The notes beneath the pieces are model-generated. The model was not told the DNA's origin, ran no database searches, and was given only the letters and a program-made list of their open reading frames with translations. The translations under genes and the position numbers were made by a program. Positions 47,214 to 58,820 of a stretch of 64,000 nucleotides of DNA are shown here, piece by piece; positions within the stretch are counted from its first letter, which is position 1; each line of letters opens with the position of its first letter. The stretch is taken from contig CM056568.1 of the NCBI GenBank assembly GCA_029721515.1, positions 1,798,001 to 1,862,000 on the forward strand, written 5' to 3'. The stretch comes from Synanceia verrucosa (Eukaryota; Chordata; Actinopteri; Perciformes; Synanceiidae).

Positions 47214-48994
47214 TATATGTACAGTAAATTCCAGTGTTTCATATTACACCATAGCTCCTGGGAAGCCCTACTTTTCCAGGTTAGGAGGTTACTGTATCAT
47301 ACTGTACTGCACTTCGTTATTGTCATTTATGTACAGTGGTTATTTACATAAAAACACACAAGTTGATTGATTAGGATATGAGTGATTCTATTTTTATTTG
47401 GCATTGGTTATGATAGAAACACAAAGGTGAAATTCATACCAATATTACAAAAAGTAGTGATACTATCCCTGCTTACACAGTTAGATAGATAGACAGATAG
47501 ATAGATAGATAAAAGAGCAGGAGAGCACACAGAGGAGTGATTGTCAAAAGTCCAGACAGATATTTCAAAATTTCTGTCTGAATTCTTGATCATATATAGC
47601 TATAAAAACATGTCCTTCAAACCATATTCCAGTGTCTAACTTTCCTCCACGGGGATTTGTTTTTATTTTTCTCTCCTTACATATTTTGTTCAGCAAAGTA
47701 ATCTTAACAAATGAACACCACTGAAGTGTGAATGCAATCATCAGAAGTGAAAAATCGAACGTCAGGTCGCTTAAGCACAACAAGGCTGAAGAGGCACACA
47801 TGCTGAGGTCTCATTTAGGTAAAAGTTTCAAACTTCAGGAGTGGGAGATTCACTGAATGATTTTACATTGTACAACTGAGTGTTCAGATCTCTTATTCTT
47901 CACCTTGTTTCAGGCATCTTAATTAAAAACCTGCTGGAACAGGAAGTTCTAAAGGATGAACTCTGGGTTTGAGGACTCATTCCTGCAGCTCTCTATAACA
48001 GGAATGAAGAGCATGGAGGAATCAGATACCAAGGAAACCATAATCAAAGTCTTGTCTCGTGTACTTCCTGTTGTATTGTTTCACTCACCTCTCCTTGTTT
48101 CAGATCACTTCCTGCTCCGTGTGTAGAAATAGTCCACATCTACCTTTGTCTTGTGCCTCGTCAACCAACCCTGCAGGAAGTTTTTAGCTACCGTTGTGCC
48201 AAAGGTTTTATGCCTTTACGAAAAGCCTATTTTTTATTTTTATCTGCCTCAGCTTCAGAGTCTTGTGACAGTCGTAACAGAACAAAGTGGACAAAAAAAT
48301 GGACTCATCAGACTCTGCAGCAGAACCAGACACAGATTTCCTGCATCTATCAGGAAGTAAGAAACAGACCATGACCACCTGATCCGGTGCGGTCCACTCT
48401 TCACCTGCCAGATCCCAGATCTCCACCAAGCACCACTAGCACTACAAAGCAGCAACACAAAGATAATAAAGGCTTTTATTTTATTGATTGATTAAGTTCT
48501 CATTTTCACATTTCACAACAGTACACTAAACTACTGCTTTAAATTATGATGTGTTCAGAATTAAGTAAATTCCAGCATCATCATGATGTGTTTAAATGTG
48601 ATCTTAAACAGTATACTTTATATCTACAGTTTTAAATGCAGTCCTGTGGGTTTGGGAACATCTCTGTTAGGGATCAAACCTACAATGGGCCAGCTTTCTT
48701 CTAGCAATGACCTGTAAATTTACCTGACTTCAGTCAACATAAACACAAACAAAAAAAATCACCATTTTATGTAACATTGTAAATATGACAGGAACAATGT
48801 AAATGTGTACTATAAATTACAAAAGGTAGTGATACTAGCCCTCTTTACCCAGTTAATGTGACTCATTACTTTTACCATAATGGTTACTGTCATCATTGAT
48901 AGGAGAAGTAGTAACAGATGGATGGATAGATGATAGATACTTTACTAATAGGTAGATGGATGATTAGATGGATGGATGGATAATTTACTAATAC

Positions 48995-49031
<37 letters not shown>

Positions 49032-49290
49032 AGCAGCAACAGAAATATGAGCAGTATTAGCATTATAGAACACACACACACACACCACCATCAAATCTGT
49101 ATGACGACGAAGCCCTTGTTCACTGTAACAAGCCTTTGTTAATTGTCCTGTAGTCTGTTTTGTTCTACTTTTGTTTCCACCAAACAAAACTATTCACGTT
49201 CCCAGCACTCTGGTTAGTGCTTTCTCCAAAAGAAAAGCCTTTCTAAAGACTGTTGGCCCTGGAAATAATGTATTCCACTGGCTTCAATGG
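47214..49290. other. Unassigned region with GATA/GATG microsatellites
   Basis: GATA runs at 47482-47514 and 48999-49031, mixed GATG/GATA at 48915-48998, CA run at 49071-49085. AATAAA at 48464-48470 could be a polyadenylation signal, but no exon leading to it was found. Confidence 0.45.
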
Positions 49291-49296
49291 TAAGTT

Positions 49297-49356
49297 TGCT
49301 GAGTCAGGGGTTTCTCTGGTAGAGGTGCGGTTCTTTACATGTGGTCAGGTATAAAA
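49297..49356 (+). promoter_or_regulatory. Crystallin promoter: MARE-type site and TATA box
   Basis: TGCTGAGTCAGGG at 49297-49309 matches 11 of 13 positions of the Maf recognition element (TGCTGAGTCAGCA), used by lens Maf factors on crystallin genes. TATAAAA at 49350-49356 lies 44 bp before the ATG, so transcription should start near 49380 and leave a leader of about 20 nt. Site spacing fits a lens-specific proximal promoter; activity is inferred. Confidence 0.8.
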
Positions 49357-49399
49357 GGAAAGGGTTAAACCGCTAGGAAGGCAGTGACCTACAGCTGAC

Positions 49400-50049
49400 A
49401 TGAGCAACACCAGCATGAACATGAGGGGCAAGATCATCTTCTACGAGGACAGGAACTTCCAGGGTCGTTCCTATGAGTGCAGCAGCGACTGCTCCGACAT
49501 GTCCTCCTACCTGAGCAGGTGTCACTCCTGCAGGGTGGAGGGCGGCTGCTTCATGGTCTACGACCGCTCCAACTACATGGGAAACCAGTACTTCATGAGG
49601 AAGGGCGAGTACGCCGACTACATGAGCATGATGGGCATGAGGGACTGCATCAGGTCCTGCCGCATGATCCCCATGGTACGGATCAAAGAGCATCCATCAA
49701 ACTATGGGTGACATCACACATAAACTTAATTTGAACATTTTAATTTGTGCTTTTTCTCTAAAAATAACAGCACAGAGGTCAGTTCAGGATGAGGATCTAC
49801 GAGAGGGAGAACTTTGGTGGTCAGATGCACGAGCTGATGGATGACTGTGACAACATCATGGACCGCTACCGTATGAACGACTGCATGTCCTGCAACGTGA
49901 TGGACGGCCACTGGCTGATGTACGAGCAGCCCCACTACAGAGGCAGGATGATGTACATGAGGCCTGGAGAGTACAGGAGCTTCAGGGAGATGGGCTGGAG
50001 CGGCATGAGGTTCATGAGCATGAGGCGCATCATGGACTCCTGCTACTAA
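49400..50049 (+). CDS. crygm: Gamma-M crystallin (fish lens), two exons
   Basis: Structural lens protein that packs at very high concentration to give refractive index. Exon 1 is 49400-49675 (92 codons), intron 49676-49770 (GT...AG, 95 bp, phase 0), exon 2 is 49771-50049 (92 codons plus TAA): 184 residues. Four Greek keys in two domains: IIFYEDRNFQGR, GCFMVYDRSNYMG, then after the RMIPMHRG linker RMRIYERENFGG and GHWLMYEQPHYRG; the protein ends RRIMDSCY. By hand count 29 of 184 residues are Met and only two are Trp, typical of the gamma-M class. The N-terminus (MSNTSMNMRGK) is longer than the usual MGK, which gamma-crystallins carry on a separate tiny first exon; here the TATA box is 44 bp upstream of this ATG, leaving no room for that exon. 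It looks functional; gamma-MX-like subtype is possible but not certain. Confidence 0.96.
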
Positions 50050-50077
50050 ATGTTCAATCAATGACAAAATGACATGA

Positions 50078-50083
50078 AATAAA
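50078..50083 (+). terminator. Polyadenylation signal of the crystallin gene
   Basis: AATAAA 29 bp after the stop codon, giving a very short 3' untranslated region, as is usual for crystallin genes. Confidence 0.85.
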
Positions 50084-50089
50084 GTCATT

Positions 50090-52129
50090 TATGCAATGTA
50101 AATGAAAAAGAAATATGCATTTTTTTTTGTCACTGCAGTATGACGAAATATTAGGTCCACACTTTGAGAATAAAGTAATTATTTACAAGATTAAAGTCAT
50201 AAATTTACAAGAATAAAGAAAAATATAAAAGAATATTTAAAGAATAAATATATGCACTTTTATCAGTACATATATTAGGCTATTTTGCAAATTGCAAAAT
50301 CATACAATAGCCTATCCCACCATTATAATTTAAATAGCATAATGCTAGAATTTGCTAATTTGAAAAGAAAAAAAATACCAGGTTCTGATGACTAAAGCTT
50401 TATAGGCTAATGAGTAAAAACAAGTTCCAGTTAACACTGTTAAATTGTGTGTATTTTTTCTAGCTTTTGTATGCATTGTCCTATAAAAGATTATATTTAA
50501 TTCTGCAGTGCAAAGATGTCTACTAAAGAGCGGGAAAAAAGCAGAGCGAGGAGGAGCTGCAGGAGGCAGCAAAATGCAGCAGATCTCTGACCAGCTGGGT
50601 GAAAAAGAACACCACAGGTTAGAATAATCTTCACTTCAGAATTAACAAGAACTACACTATCTCACATGCCTTGTTATTAACATCAACTATATGTTCATAT
50701 TATTGCATCAATAGATGGAGTATGAAATTTTTGGCAGTCAGCATTTCTCTAAGTCAGATAGACTTTGTCAATTCTGTAGAAAAAATAGTTTTAAATAAAA
50801 GTTGACGTTTGAAAAATTTCGTTCCATGTGCCCTTTTTTAAAAAAAAAATAAGTCCCTGCCCCTCCAAAAGTCTCTGCACGGCCCTGCACAGAAGTTTGG
50901 AAAAATTATAAACAGCTCTCTCTGAAGTTCAACTTCTTTATCTGGAAATAAAATAGTGATGAGCTGAACAAACTGACCCTTCATATTCTCTGTCTAGACC
51001 AATGTTATTCCTCTCTTCTCTTTTCCAACAACAAGCCAGACACCAGTAACACCTCCATCTCCATAAAGAAAAGATGGAGTTTGTCATGAATGTTAAAGTC
51101 CAGGTTAGGTAAGAATAACAATTTAATCTGAGATAGTCACGTCACCGAAAAAATGTATATGAAATTACTGCACAGATGATCAGAATCATACAAGAATACA
51201 ACACGTCAACTTCTAAAACTGACATGAGACTGACAACATGAGCGCATTGAAAGATTAATCTGCTCCTGCCAAATAATGTGACAGTAAAGGATGACAGAAA
51301 GGAGCAGAGGTAATGTATCGTTCCATTTGTGCTTTTGTCGTGATCATCATGCATTTTGCACCCCTGAGCTCCAGAAGAACGCCAAACACGTTTTATATGC
51401 AAATAAGCTCCTAACTTTCCAAAGAGCATCACAAAAAAAATATTTACTATATTTGAAAAGTTTTTGGTGCCTCAGGCCTCAAGAGCAACGCTCAAGTGAA
51501 GTTATATCCACATGCCCCTGCAGTGTGCAGAGCTAAAGTGTACATCCATAAAAGTTTAATGTCCTCCCTTACTTTGAAATTATTCTTTGCACGCTGGTCT
51601 GTTGCTTCTCAAAATCTCTGCTGTAAGTGTTTGAGCCGAAAATTGTTTAAGCAGCAGGGGAAGTGTACATAGAAGGACTTAAATAAATAAATCTTTATAT
51701 ATAGATTATCATTTAATCAAAGACATGAAAACTGTGAGGATAAGACTGTTGCAAAACTTAATAATTATTTATAAAATGTGTGTGTGTGTGTGTTGAGATA
51801 TTGTATTAAGTATTGTACATATTGTAGTTTCAAGTGACACTTAAATAACAATATGAAAGATAAATAAATGAATAAATAAATGAATAAAGTGACTGGGGTA
51901 CCCAAATGCAAAGACTGCGAGGCAAAGAAGCAAAATAAACAAATATTTAAAGATAAATAAGACATAAACAGAAGGCGCTTGACATGACACTAATGTCAAG
52001 CACTAATGAGGCAAAAACATGATTTATCACAGAATTTCAATGGTTCATCGTGAGTAATCTCATTTGTTATTGTACGTTTAAATGAATATTATTTTGCATT
52101 TCCTCTCAGTTCTTCAGATGATTCTGTGA
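50090..52129. other. Unassigned region
   Basis: No second crystallin copy or other exon was found downstream. A GT run at 51778-51794 and AATAAATA/AATAAATG runs near 51860-51890 are the only tandem features. Confidence 0.5.
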
Positions 52130-52330
52130 TCAATGATGTTGTCTGGTCTGCAGTCAGCTGACACCATCGTTAACATCTTCATTTAGTTTCATCCTCAGCT
52201 CTGTGGACACTTGATCAATGCTAAACAGTAGCTTTAGCCTGTTAGCTGTTAGCATCCATCTGATTAGCTGCACTAGCTTAGCTTAGCTCATAGCTGCTAG
52301 CTCAAACCAGAAGCACCTCCATGATATTTT
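52130..52330 (-). repeat. Inverted copy of the 40731-40915 repeat
   Basis: Reads on the opposite strand with the same word order (GGTCTGCAGTCAGCTGACAC, CCTCAGCTCTGTGGACACTT, TAGCTTAGCTTAGCTC). The 11.4-kb spacing and opposite orientation make a potential inverted pair. Confidence 0.75.
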
Positions 52331-53949
52331 AATTCAGTTCATACACAAACTTCATATTGCATCTGATGATGGGAGTTTTTCAAAATAAAATGAGTCATTC
52401 AGAAGTGTATGGAATCCTTCCATTTAGGCTGTGAGTTGCTGAACGTATGACTTTACACAGAAATGCTTGGTTTCTCTCGGTAAATCACAGCACATAGCCT
52501 GTCTTGGTATAAACACCAGTCTGTTAATTTATTTTTAAAAGTTGTATCTGTTTGTAAAATAAATAGTGCTTGCTATGAATCTCTTAGTGTGTGAGAATAA
52601 ATCACTGTGCACATTTGTGAGACCGTCAGAGCAGCATCTTGGCTGAATACATTTATTCATCAGAGCACTGGAACATATTATTATTGCAGCATTAGATTTT
52701 TTTTTTTTTTTTTTGATCAAGGGGGGTGCATAGAAACAGCAACAACCAATGAATTTTGGCTCAATATTTCACTGTCTGGTGTTCAACCCTGGAGAGCAGA
52801 GGAGAACCAGATGATGAAATAATCATCACTGATTGCAGAAGTCCAACATTCCATCAAATAGGACAAGTCAAGTTCTTTATTGTCATTTCTACATACAGGT
52901 ACCCAGGAAGCAAGGTACTAAATAACAACAGTTCACCAAAAACAGACACAACAGAAGAAAAAACTGACATAAACAGAACCACTAAACAGGACTGCAAGGC
53001 TGCTACACAGTGTCAATGCTGTTGTTAATTAATATTTCAATAATATATTCAAATATCACATAGCACCAAAATACCTGAAGAAAAAGTAGGCAAACATTTA
53101 ATATGGATGATCCACAGTGTTTTCAAAATGAGATCCCTGGTTAATATTCACAACATGATTCAGGTGTGCTCCTGGCAGAAAAGGAAATACACAAGGATGG
53201 GGAGGGAGATGTTGCCATGACGGTAGACATCAGATTTTCCATTCAAAAGCATTTGCATTTTCTTTCAGCAATAACAATACCTCTACCATAGTTTAAGGTG
53301 ACAGCCTCTCTGCCATAATCACTACAAAGCAGTAAAGGAGTTCAGCAGCTATTAACCACGGTTTGGTTATCTCAAAGGCTGTCTGTTTGGCCCTGAAAGT
53401 GCCGGTACAGCGTGTTCCTTTTGAATCGGAAAGAAATTAAACAAAATTGGACTGGATCACTGCTGGTAATGAGAAACTCCAGCAGCAAGGTTTTGTTTTG
53501 CTTCCCACAGAGACAAGCCTTGTGGGAGGCTGATAAGAGGAAGGCCCTCCACCCACGTCCCTGCATACTACTCTCATCACATGTTCTCTCATTCCAGCAT
53601 TTGTTGGCACTTTATTCAAGAACATGGAATGCAAATACACAGAGATATGACTCAGCAAGTTTCCTGCCAAAAACCTTGTGTCAGCTGATTCTTCCTTATA
53701 TATTCAACCGGTGTAATGATAGGTATGGAAATGTGCAGCAATTCAAGAGTCCATGAATACTGTCAGGTGACGTGAATATCACTGATCGTCTCTTCATCAT
53801 GGCTCCTGGGATAAATAAAGCATCAAATGAACATTCAGTCTTCAGTCTGCAGTGGTCAGGATCTATCAAAAGTGGTCCAAGGAAGGACCAGTGGTGAACC
53901 AGAGACAGGGTCATGAGAGGACAAGGATCACTGATGCAGGTGAAAAAAG
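52331..53949. other. Unassigned region with small repeat piece
   Basis: T-run at 52697-52714. 52866-52905 (CAAGTCAAGTTCTTTATTGT...) is a short dispersed repeat start like those near 38867. No exon recognised; 53170-53760 is repeat-poor. Confidence 0.4.
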
Positions 53950-54515
53950 ATTATTTTGAAATATTAGCAAATTTATTAAAATTAAAGAATTAAGAATGTA
54001 CATAATTATTCACAGCCTTTGCCATGAAGCTCTAAACTGAGCTCAGGTGCTTCCTGTTTCCACTGATCATCCTTGAGAAGTTCCTACAGCTTAACTGGAG
54101 TCCACCTGTGGTAAATTCAGCTGATGGGACATGATTTGGAAAGATACACACCTGTCTATATAAGGTCCCACAGTGGACAGAGCATGTCAGAGCACAAACA
54201 AAGCAGGAGGTCAAAGGAATTGTCTGTGGACCTCCATTAAAAAGTACATAGCGGCCCACCTGGAGTTTGACTATAAATGCACCTGAAGGACTCTCAGACC
54301 ATGAGAAAGTTTGATAAGGCAAAGATTGAAGTCTTTGGTGTGAATGCCAGACATCATGTTTGGAGGAAACCAGGACAACACCATCCCTACAGTGAAGCAT
54401 GGTGGAGGTAGCATCATACTATGGGGAACTGAGGACTAGTCAGGATAGAGGGAAAGATGAATGCAGCAATGTCCAGAGACATCCTGGATGAAAAGCTGCT
54501 CCAGAGATCTGGACC
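53950..54515 (+). mobile_element. Decayed Tc1-like element, family 3 type
   Basis: Stereotyped fish Tc1 words appear in order: GAGCTCAGGTGCTTCCTG, CACTGATCATCCTTGAGA, GGAGTCCACCTGTGGTAAAT, CTGTCTATATAAGGTCCCAC, then AGGTCAAAGGAATTGTCTGT. After deletions comes a transposase piece reading FGGNQDN...TIPTVKHGGGSIIL (54358-54420) and a later TCAGGATAGAGGGAAAGATG. Multiple gaps remove both catalytic ends. It is the same broad group as the relic at 21470-21805. Confidence 0.75.
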
Positions 54516-54752
54516 CTCACTCCCCTGACCGGGTGACCAGCGGCGACAACCAAGACATGTTGCTGCAGCCAGATCACGTCCAATAGCACGTTGTTTGTCA
54601 TCACTCCTCATTATCACTTCTCCTCATCACTTCTCGTCACTTCTTGTCGTCACTTCTCTTCGCTTCTCGTGAGTTTTTCAGGTTTTTTTCTCAGGTTGAG
54701 ACTCCTGCTGTCAAGACATGTGAGGTGTGTCTCATGAGTGGGTTTATATTCT

Positions 54753-56438
54753 TTTTTTTTTTTTTTCACTTTGTCTGCATTGTTCTCATTGTTCAACACC
54801 ACAAAAAAGTGTAAACTTTTTATGAGATTACGCATATTTTAGTCTTGCAGCAAAAGCTATTAATATTTGGTACGTGTATGTGACCATCACCGGCCCTCCC
54901 TGGAATCTAATCTTACTTTATTTATTGGAATTTCCTGTTATAAGCCAGAGAGGGACGTGCTACACCTGGGTGATAAGAGGGGGAAATAAATGACAGACAG
55001 GGAGATAAGACAAAACAAAAAGGGGAGGTTACAGACAGGCAGTGCTATTAGAATAAAAAACGTGTAAGCTGCTGTGTCATTCCTAACACCTTCATCCCAA
55101 CACCCAACGGTACTAAACACCAGAGTTGTGGAGGACCTAACTGTATAGAGTAGGCTACCGAGAACACAAGTGAGAGAAGTATGTGGAGAAGATATGAGCT
55201 TAGTGAGAAGTCAGACAAATGATTTGGCACATACTAACAGTTCACATCAGTACTCAACAATGTGACTCGGGAGGACCTGGTAAGATCTAAGGGGCCAACG
55301 ACACGAGGGCCCGCCCATCCCCAACCCTCACACCCCCCCAGCCACCCCAACACCCGGGGAGGCAGGAGGCCACCGCCGCCCAGGAGACAAGACCCGCGAA
55401 CCGAGTACTCCCCACCGGAGGGAGGGGGATGAAAGAGCGAGGGAGCGCCCGCACGCAGCAGGCCATCACCGGGCGGCAGCCAGAAGGGACCGAAGTCGGG
55501 TCTGAATGCAAACCCATCGGGCCAGAGTGGGTGAGGCAGAGAGAAAAAAAAAAACAGGAGCTGCCACCGGAAGGCGTCAAGGACCAAAACTCCGCCGGCC
55601 ACCAGCAACCGCACACGGCGACCCACGCACCCAACCCCTGGCCAGAAGAAATTTAAAAAAAAAAACAAAATAAACAAGCGGCTACACCACCGACAACCAT
55701 CGACACATGAACCCGCCAGCAAAGAGCCCACCATCAGCCCCCCCGACCATACCGATCAGCCGCCACACCCCCAAAACCTAGCTGCCGAGCCCGGAACTCC
55801 CAATGGCCACAGCATCAGGGGGCAAGGTGCAAGGTGACCCCCCAGGCCGTTAACCCCCCTCCCCCCCGCAGCCCCGAGATTCGAGGGGGCAGGGTCCCAC
55901 CATTAATTTAGTTTAGTGATTCCGACCTATTTATTTGCTTCCCCGGTTCCAGACGAGGAAGCCTATCACCTAGAATGTGTTTAGTGCTATGCTGTGTGTA
56001 ATGTGGTGCATTAAAAGTTGGAAGGGCAGAGAAGGCTGCAGGGGAAGAACAGAGGGCTGCAGGATAAGGGTACCTGCAGCCAACCCCGATCCAAATCCTC
56101 AAGCCACCCCAAACCCCCCTCAAAGTGTCAGTGTGTTTGCTGCATTAAAATTGAAGAGCAAGGGGGGCAAGTAGGTGGGAGAAGGGGAGATTACAGTGCC
56201 CTGGAGCACTGCAATTCGCACCACCAAATTGTCCTCCGTCCTCACCCCCACTTGTCCTCGAAGCCCTATGTGTTGAGTCCCTATATGTACCTAAAAGTGA
56301 CTATGTACAGTGAGGTACAAGATATGTGAAGTGCACATTAAGAGGCAGTCTGGTGTGGACCCGGCCCATGGGAACAGAGCTGCGAGGGGAGTAGAAGAAA
56401 TGGGCATAGTCCCCAGGACCAAGAGGCCAGGAGCCAGG
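54753..56438 (-). mobile_element. Retroposed element with GC-rich 5' part and 17-bp TSD
   Basis: GAGTGGGTTTATATTCT occurs exactly at 54736-54752 and 56439-56455. The insert between starts with a T-run (54753-54766) on the plus strand, i.e. a poly(A) tail on the minus strand, so it is a target-primed retroposon on minus. From about 55260 to 56438 (its 5' part) it is GC-rich, unlike its surroundings, with series such as CGAGGGGGCAGGGTCCCACC and AGGGTACCTGCAGCC that I recall as repeated in fish genomes, probably a LINE 5' region. No reverse transcriptase is visible in 1.7 kb, so it is internally deleted or non-autonomous. The 166-residue minus frame (55734-55234) has no domain and is not called. 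Confidence 0.75.
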
Positions 56439-56622
56439 GAGTGGGTTTATATTCTAATGTTCTTGAGTGTCTTTAGTTTGTTGGATATTGTGATTCGTAG
56501 CAGAAGGCATGAGATACATCATTCTATTCTTTTGAATCCTGCACCTGACTGAAAAAAATGACAACTAACAAAAACTAGCAAATCTGCTCTAAAAACGAAT
56601 TGAAATGAACTGAATTAGAGAA

Positions 56623-56986
56623 GGGCGGCACGGTGGTGTAGTTGTTAGCACTGTTGCCTCACAGTAAGAAGGTACTGGGTTCAAATCCCGGCCCGGGGCC
56701 TTTCTGTGTGGAGTTTGCATGTTCTCCTCATGTCTGTGTGGGTTCTCTCTGGTACTCTGGCTTCCTCCCACCATCCAAAAACATGCATGGGCATTAGGTT
56801 AATTGGTTAATTTAAATTGACCGTAGGTGTGAATGTGAGTGTGAGTGGTTGTCTGTCTCTATGTGTCCTGTGATGAACTGGAGACTTGTCCAGGGTGTAC
56901 CCTGTCTTTCACCCTAAGACAGCAGGGATAGACTCCAGCCCCCCCAAAGACCCTATGAGAGGATAAGAGGTAGATAATGGATGGAT
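56623..56986 (+). mobile_element. tRNA-derived SINE (V-SINE-like)
   Basis: The head is tRNA-like with a pol III A box region (TGGTGTAGTTG, 56634-56644) and a perfect B box GGTTCAAATCC (56678-56688). The body has the conserved TTTCTGTGTGGAGTTTGCATG...TTCTCC core of V-SINE/DANA-type elements, then AGACTCCAGCCCCCC and an ATGG-type tail. It is flanked by GAATTAGAGAA (56612-56622) and GAATCAGAGAA (56987-56997), a target duplication with one change. The tRNA-like head does not encode a functional tRNA. Confidence 0.9.
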
Positions 56987-56997
56987 GAATCAGAGAA

Positions 56998-58820
56998 ATG
57001 AAAGGAAGCTATTATGACCTTAGTAGATACACTGCACATACAAGAATGTGTGTATTTTTGAAAATATAAATATATTTTGGAGTCCTGTTCTCTTGTATCT
57101 AGTTTTATTTCCTGTCTTTTGTCCATTTTTCCACCCCAATTATTGCCGCCTGTGTTCATCCTCTTCTTCTGTCTTTTCATGTGTCCTTGCTTCCAGACTC
57201 TTTCCATGGTCTTGTCTCTTTTGCTTCCTTGGTGAGTGATGTACTGTTGTTGCTATAGTTAGAGGTCTTTCTTTGCCCTGTCAAGTGTTGTTATTTTTGG
57301 TATTAAAATTTGTTACTTCGACATCTTGTCTTGTCTCTCTTGGATCCTTCCATCTTGTGCTGCTTTCAGAAAGTCTCGTCAAGTTCAGCTCTACAGGTAA
57401 ATTCCCATCTGAGTTTCACTGTTAAACCATTTCCTCTCCCTGTCTGGCACAGAATAGCTGTAGAAACAGGGATAGCTGGGTTTTAAAGAAGGGTGTCACA
57501 GTAACTGTGAGAGAGCTGGACTTCATTCTCACTCTCTTCATTATCTGTGTAAACATGGACTCTGCTCTGTTTGTCTCCATTGAGCCAAACTAAACAACTA
57601 AACATGTCACGACTTTTTGTTTGGCACATGTGACTCATCACACTGTATTTACAGTATTTCTACTGACAAGACACAGAGTGCACTCCTGTGCCATGACATC
57701 CTGTGGCTGTTCATGGGATGAAGACTTTTTATGATATTCTTCACTGACGTTTTTCTAACATTTTCAACATGTTTTTTACATGTTTACATGTAAACAACAT
57801 TTACATGTGCTACACTATGATTTTTAATGACATTATTAGACATAACATACTGTGAATAATCATGGGATTTCATAAAATTACTAAAAATCACCAATTTATG
57901 GTGAAAATGTGTTTATGTAAAACACAAAAGAACTCCTGAACTCCCAGACTCACCACTGTGACACAATTTGATCTGTTACATAATCATTTACATTCTCGAG
58001 ACTAAAATCCTCAGATTTTATAGCACTGTAAACACTGAATAAAAGTGAGGCTGTCACCAGGACACTGACCTAAACTGGCCAGTATTAAAAGAAAAAATTC
58101 TGCCGCTCAATCACATCTGGGATATATTTCTGACACAGATTACAGTTTTAGTTTTTTTGCGTAGTTTGGATCAGAACTTCCATTAGTCATCTTAACATAT
58201 TTATCAGCCAGTTGTTGAGATAGGAGAAAACTTTTGTAGCTACAACAAAATATTCCCCGAGCTCAGCAGTTACCATAGTAATTATGCCCGAAATCACAAA
58301 AAACAGCCATGAAATAATAAACCTGAATTATTCTTGAAGGACTTAAATACTGCAAAATTCATTTGTCCTTTTATATGAAGCATATGTTTATCTCCTCTAT
58401 GTAACATGTCAGCATTTACAGACTAATGGCATGGAGTCCAGGAGCAATTTTGAGTTCAGTATTTTGGCTGAAAACCAGCATCACAAGAGAGCATGACACT
58501 CCACAATATTAACAATAAATAAATTAGAGTACATTACAGTGAGTGATGATGTTGGTTGCAAAATGTCTTTGCTAATTCAGAATAGTCACAGCTGATAGAA
58601 TAAAGGATTTATTATAAGAGTTCTTCCAGACCAAGTCTAAGTCCTGGAGTTGTTTGTGTTCAGCGACCTTCATTGGTTGATTGATGCTGTGTGTCAGTTT
58701 GCTCTTTGTTCTTCTGAGAGGTTTCAAAACTAAAGTCGCTTTCCCACTGCATGAAAATCTCAGGCAATATGAAAGAAGTTATCACTGCATTTTGATATAT
58801 TAAGAGTATGATATCACACA
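56998..58820. other. Unassigned region before the satellite
   Basis: No exon or element recognised. 58786-58820 (GATATATTAAGAGTATGATATCACACAG) is a decayed partial unit of the satellite that begins at 58821. Confidence 0.5.

Noticed and set aside
49373..50088. Minus-strand frames of 106 and 120 residues and plus-strand alternate frames over the crystallin
   Set aside because: Out-of-frame or antisense translations of the crystallin exons, His/Val-rich because of the biased codons of the sense strand.
55234..55734. 166-residue minus-strand frame rich in Phe, Leu and Gly
   Set aside because: Lies in the GC-rich 5' part of a retroposon, no domain, low-complexity composition; a second frame overlaps it on the same strand.
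56623..56700. Possible tRNA gene
   Set aside because: A and B boxes are present but the element continues into a SINE body with target duplications; no complete cloverleaf was seen.
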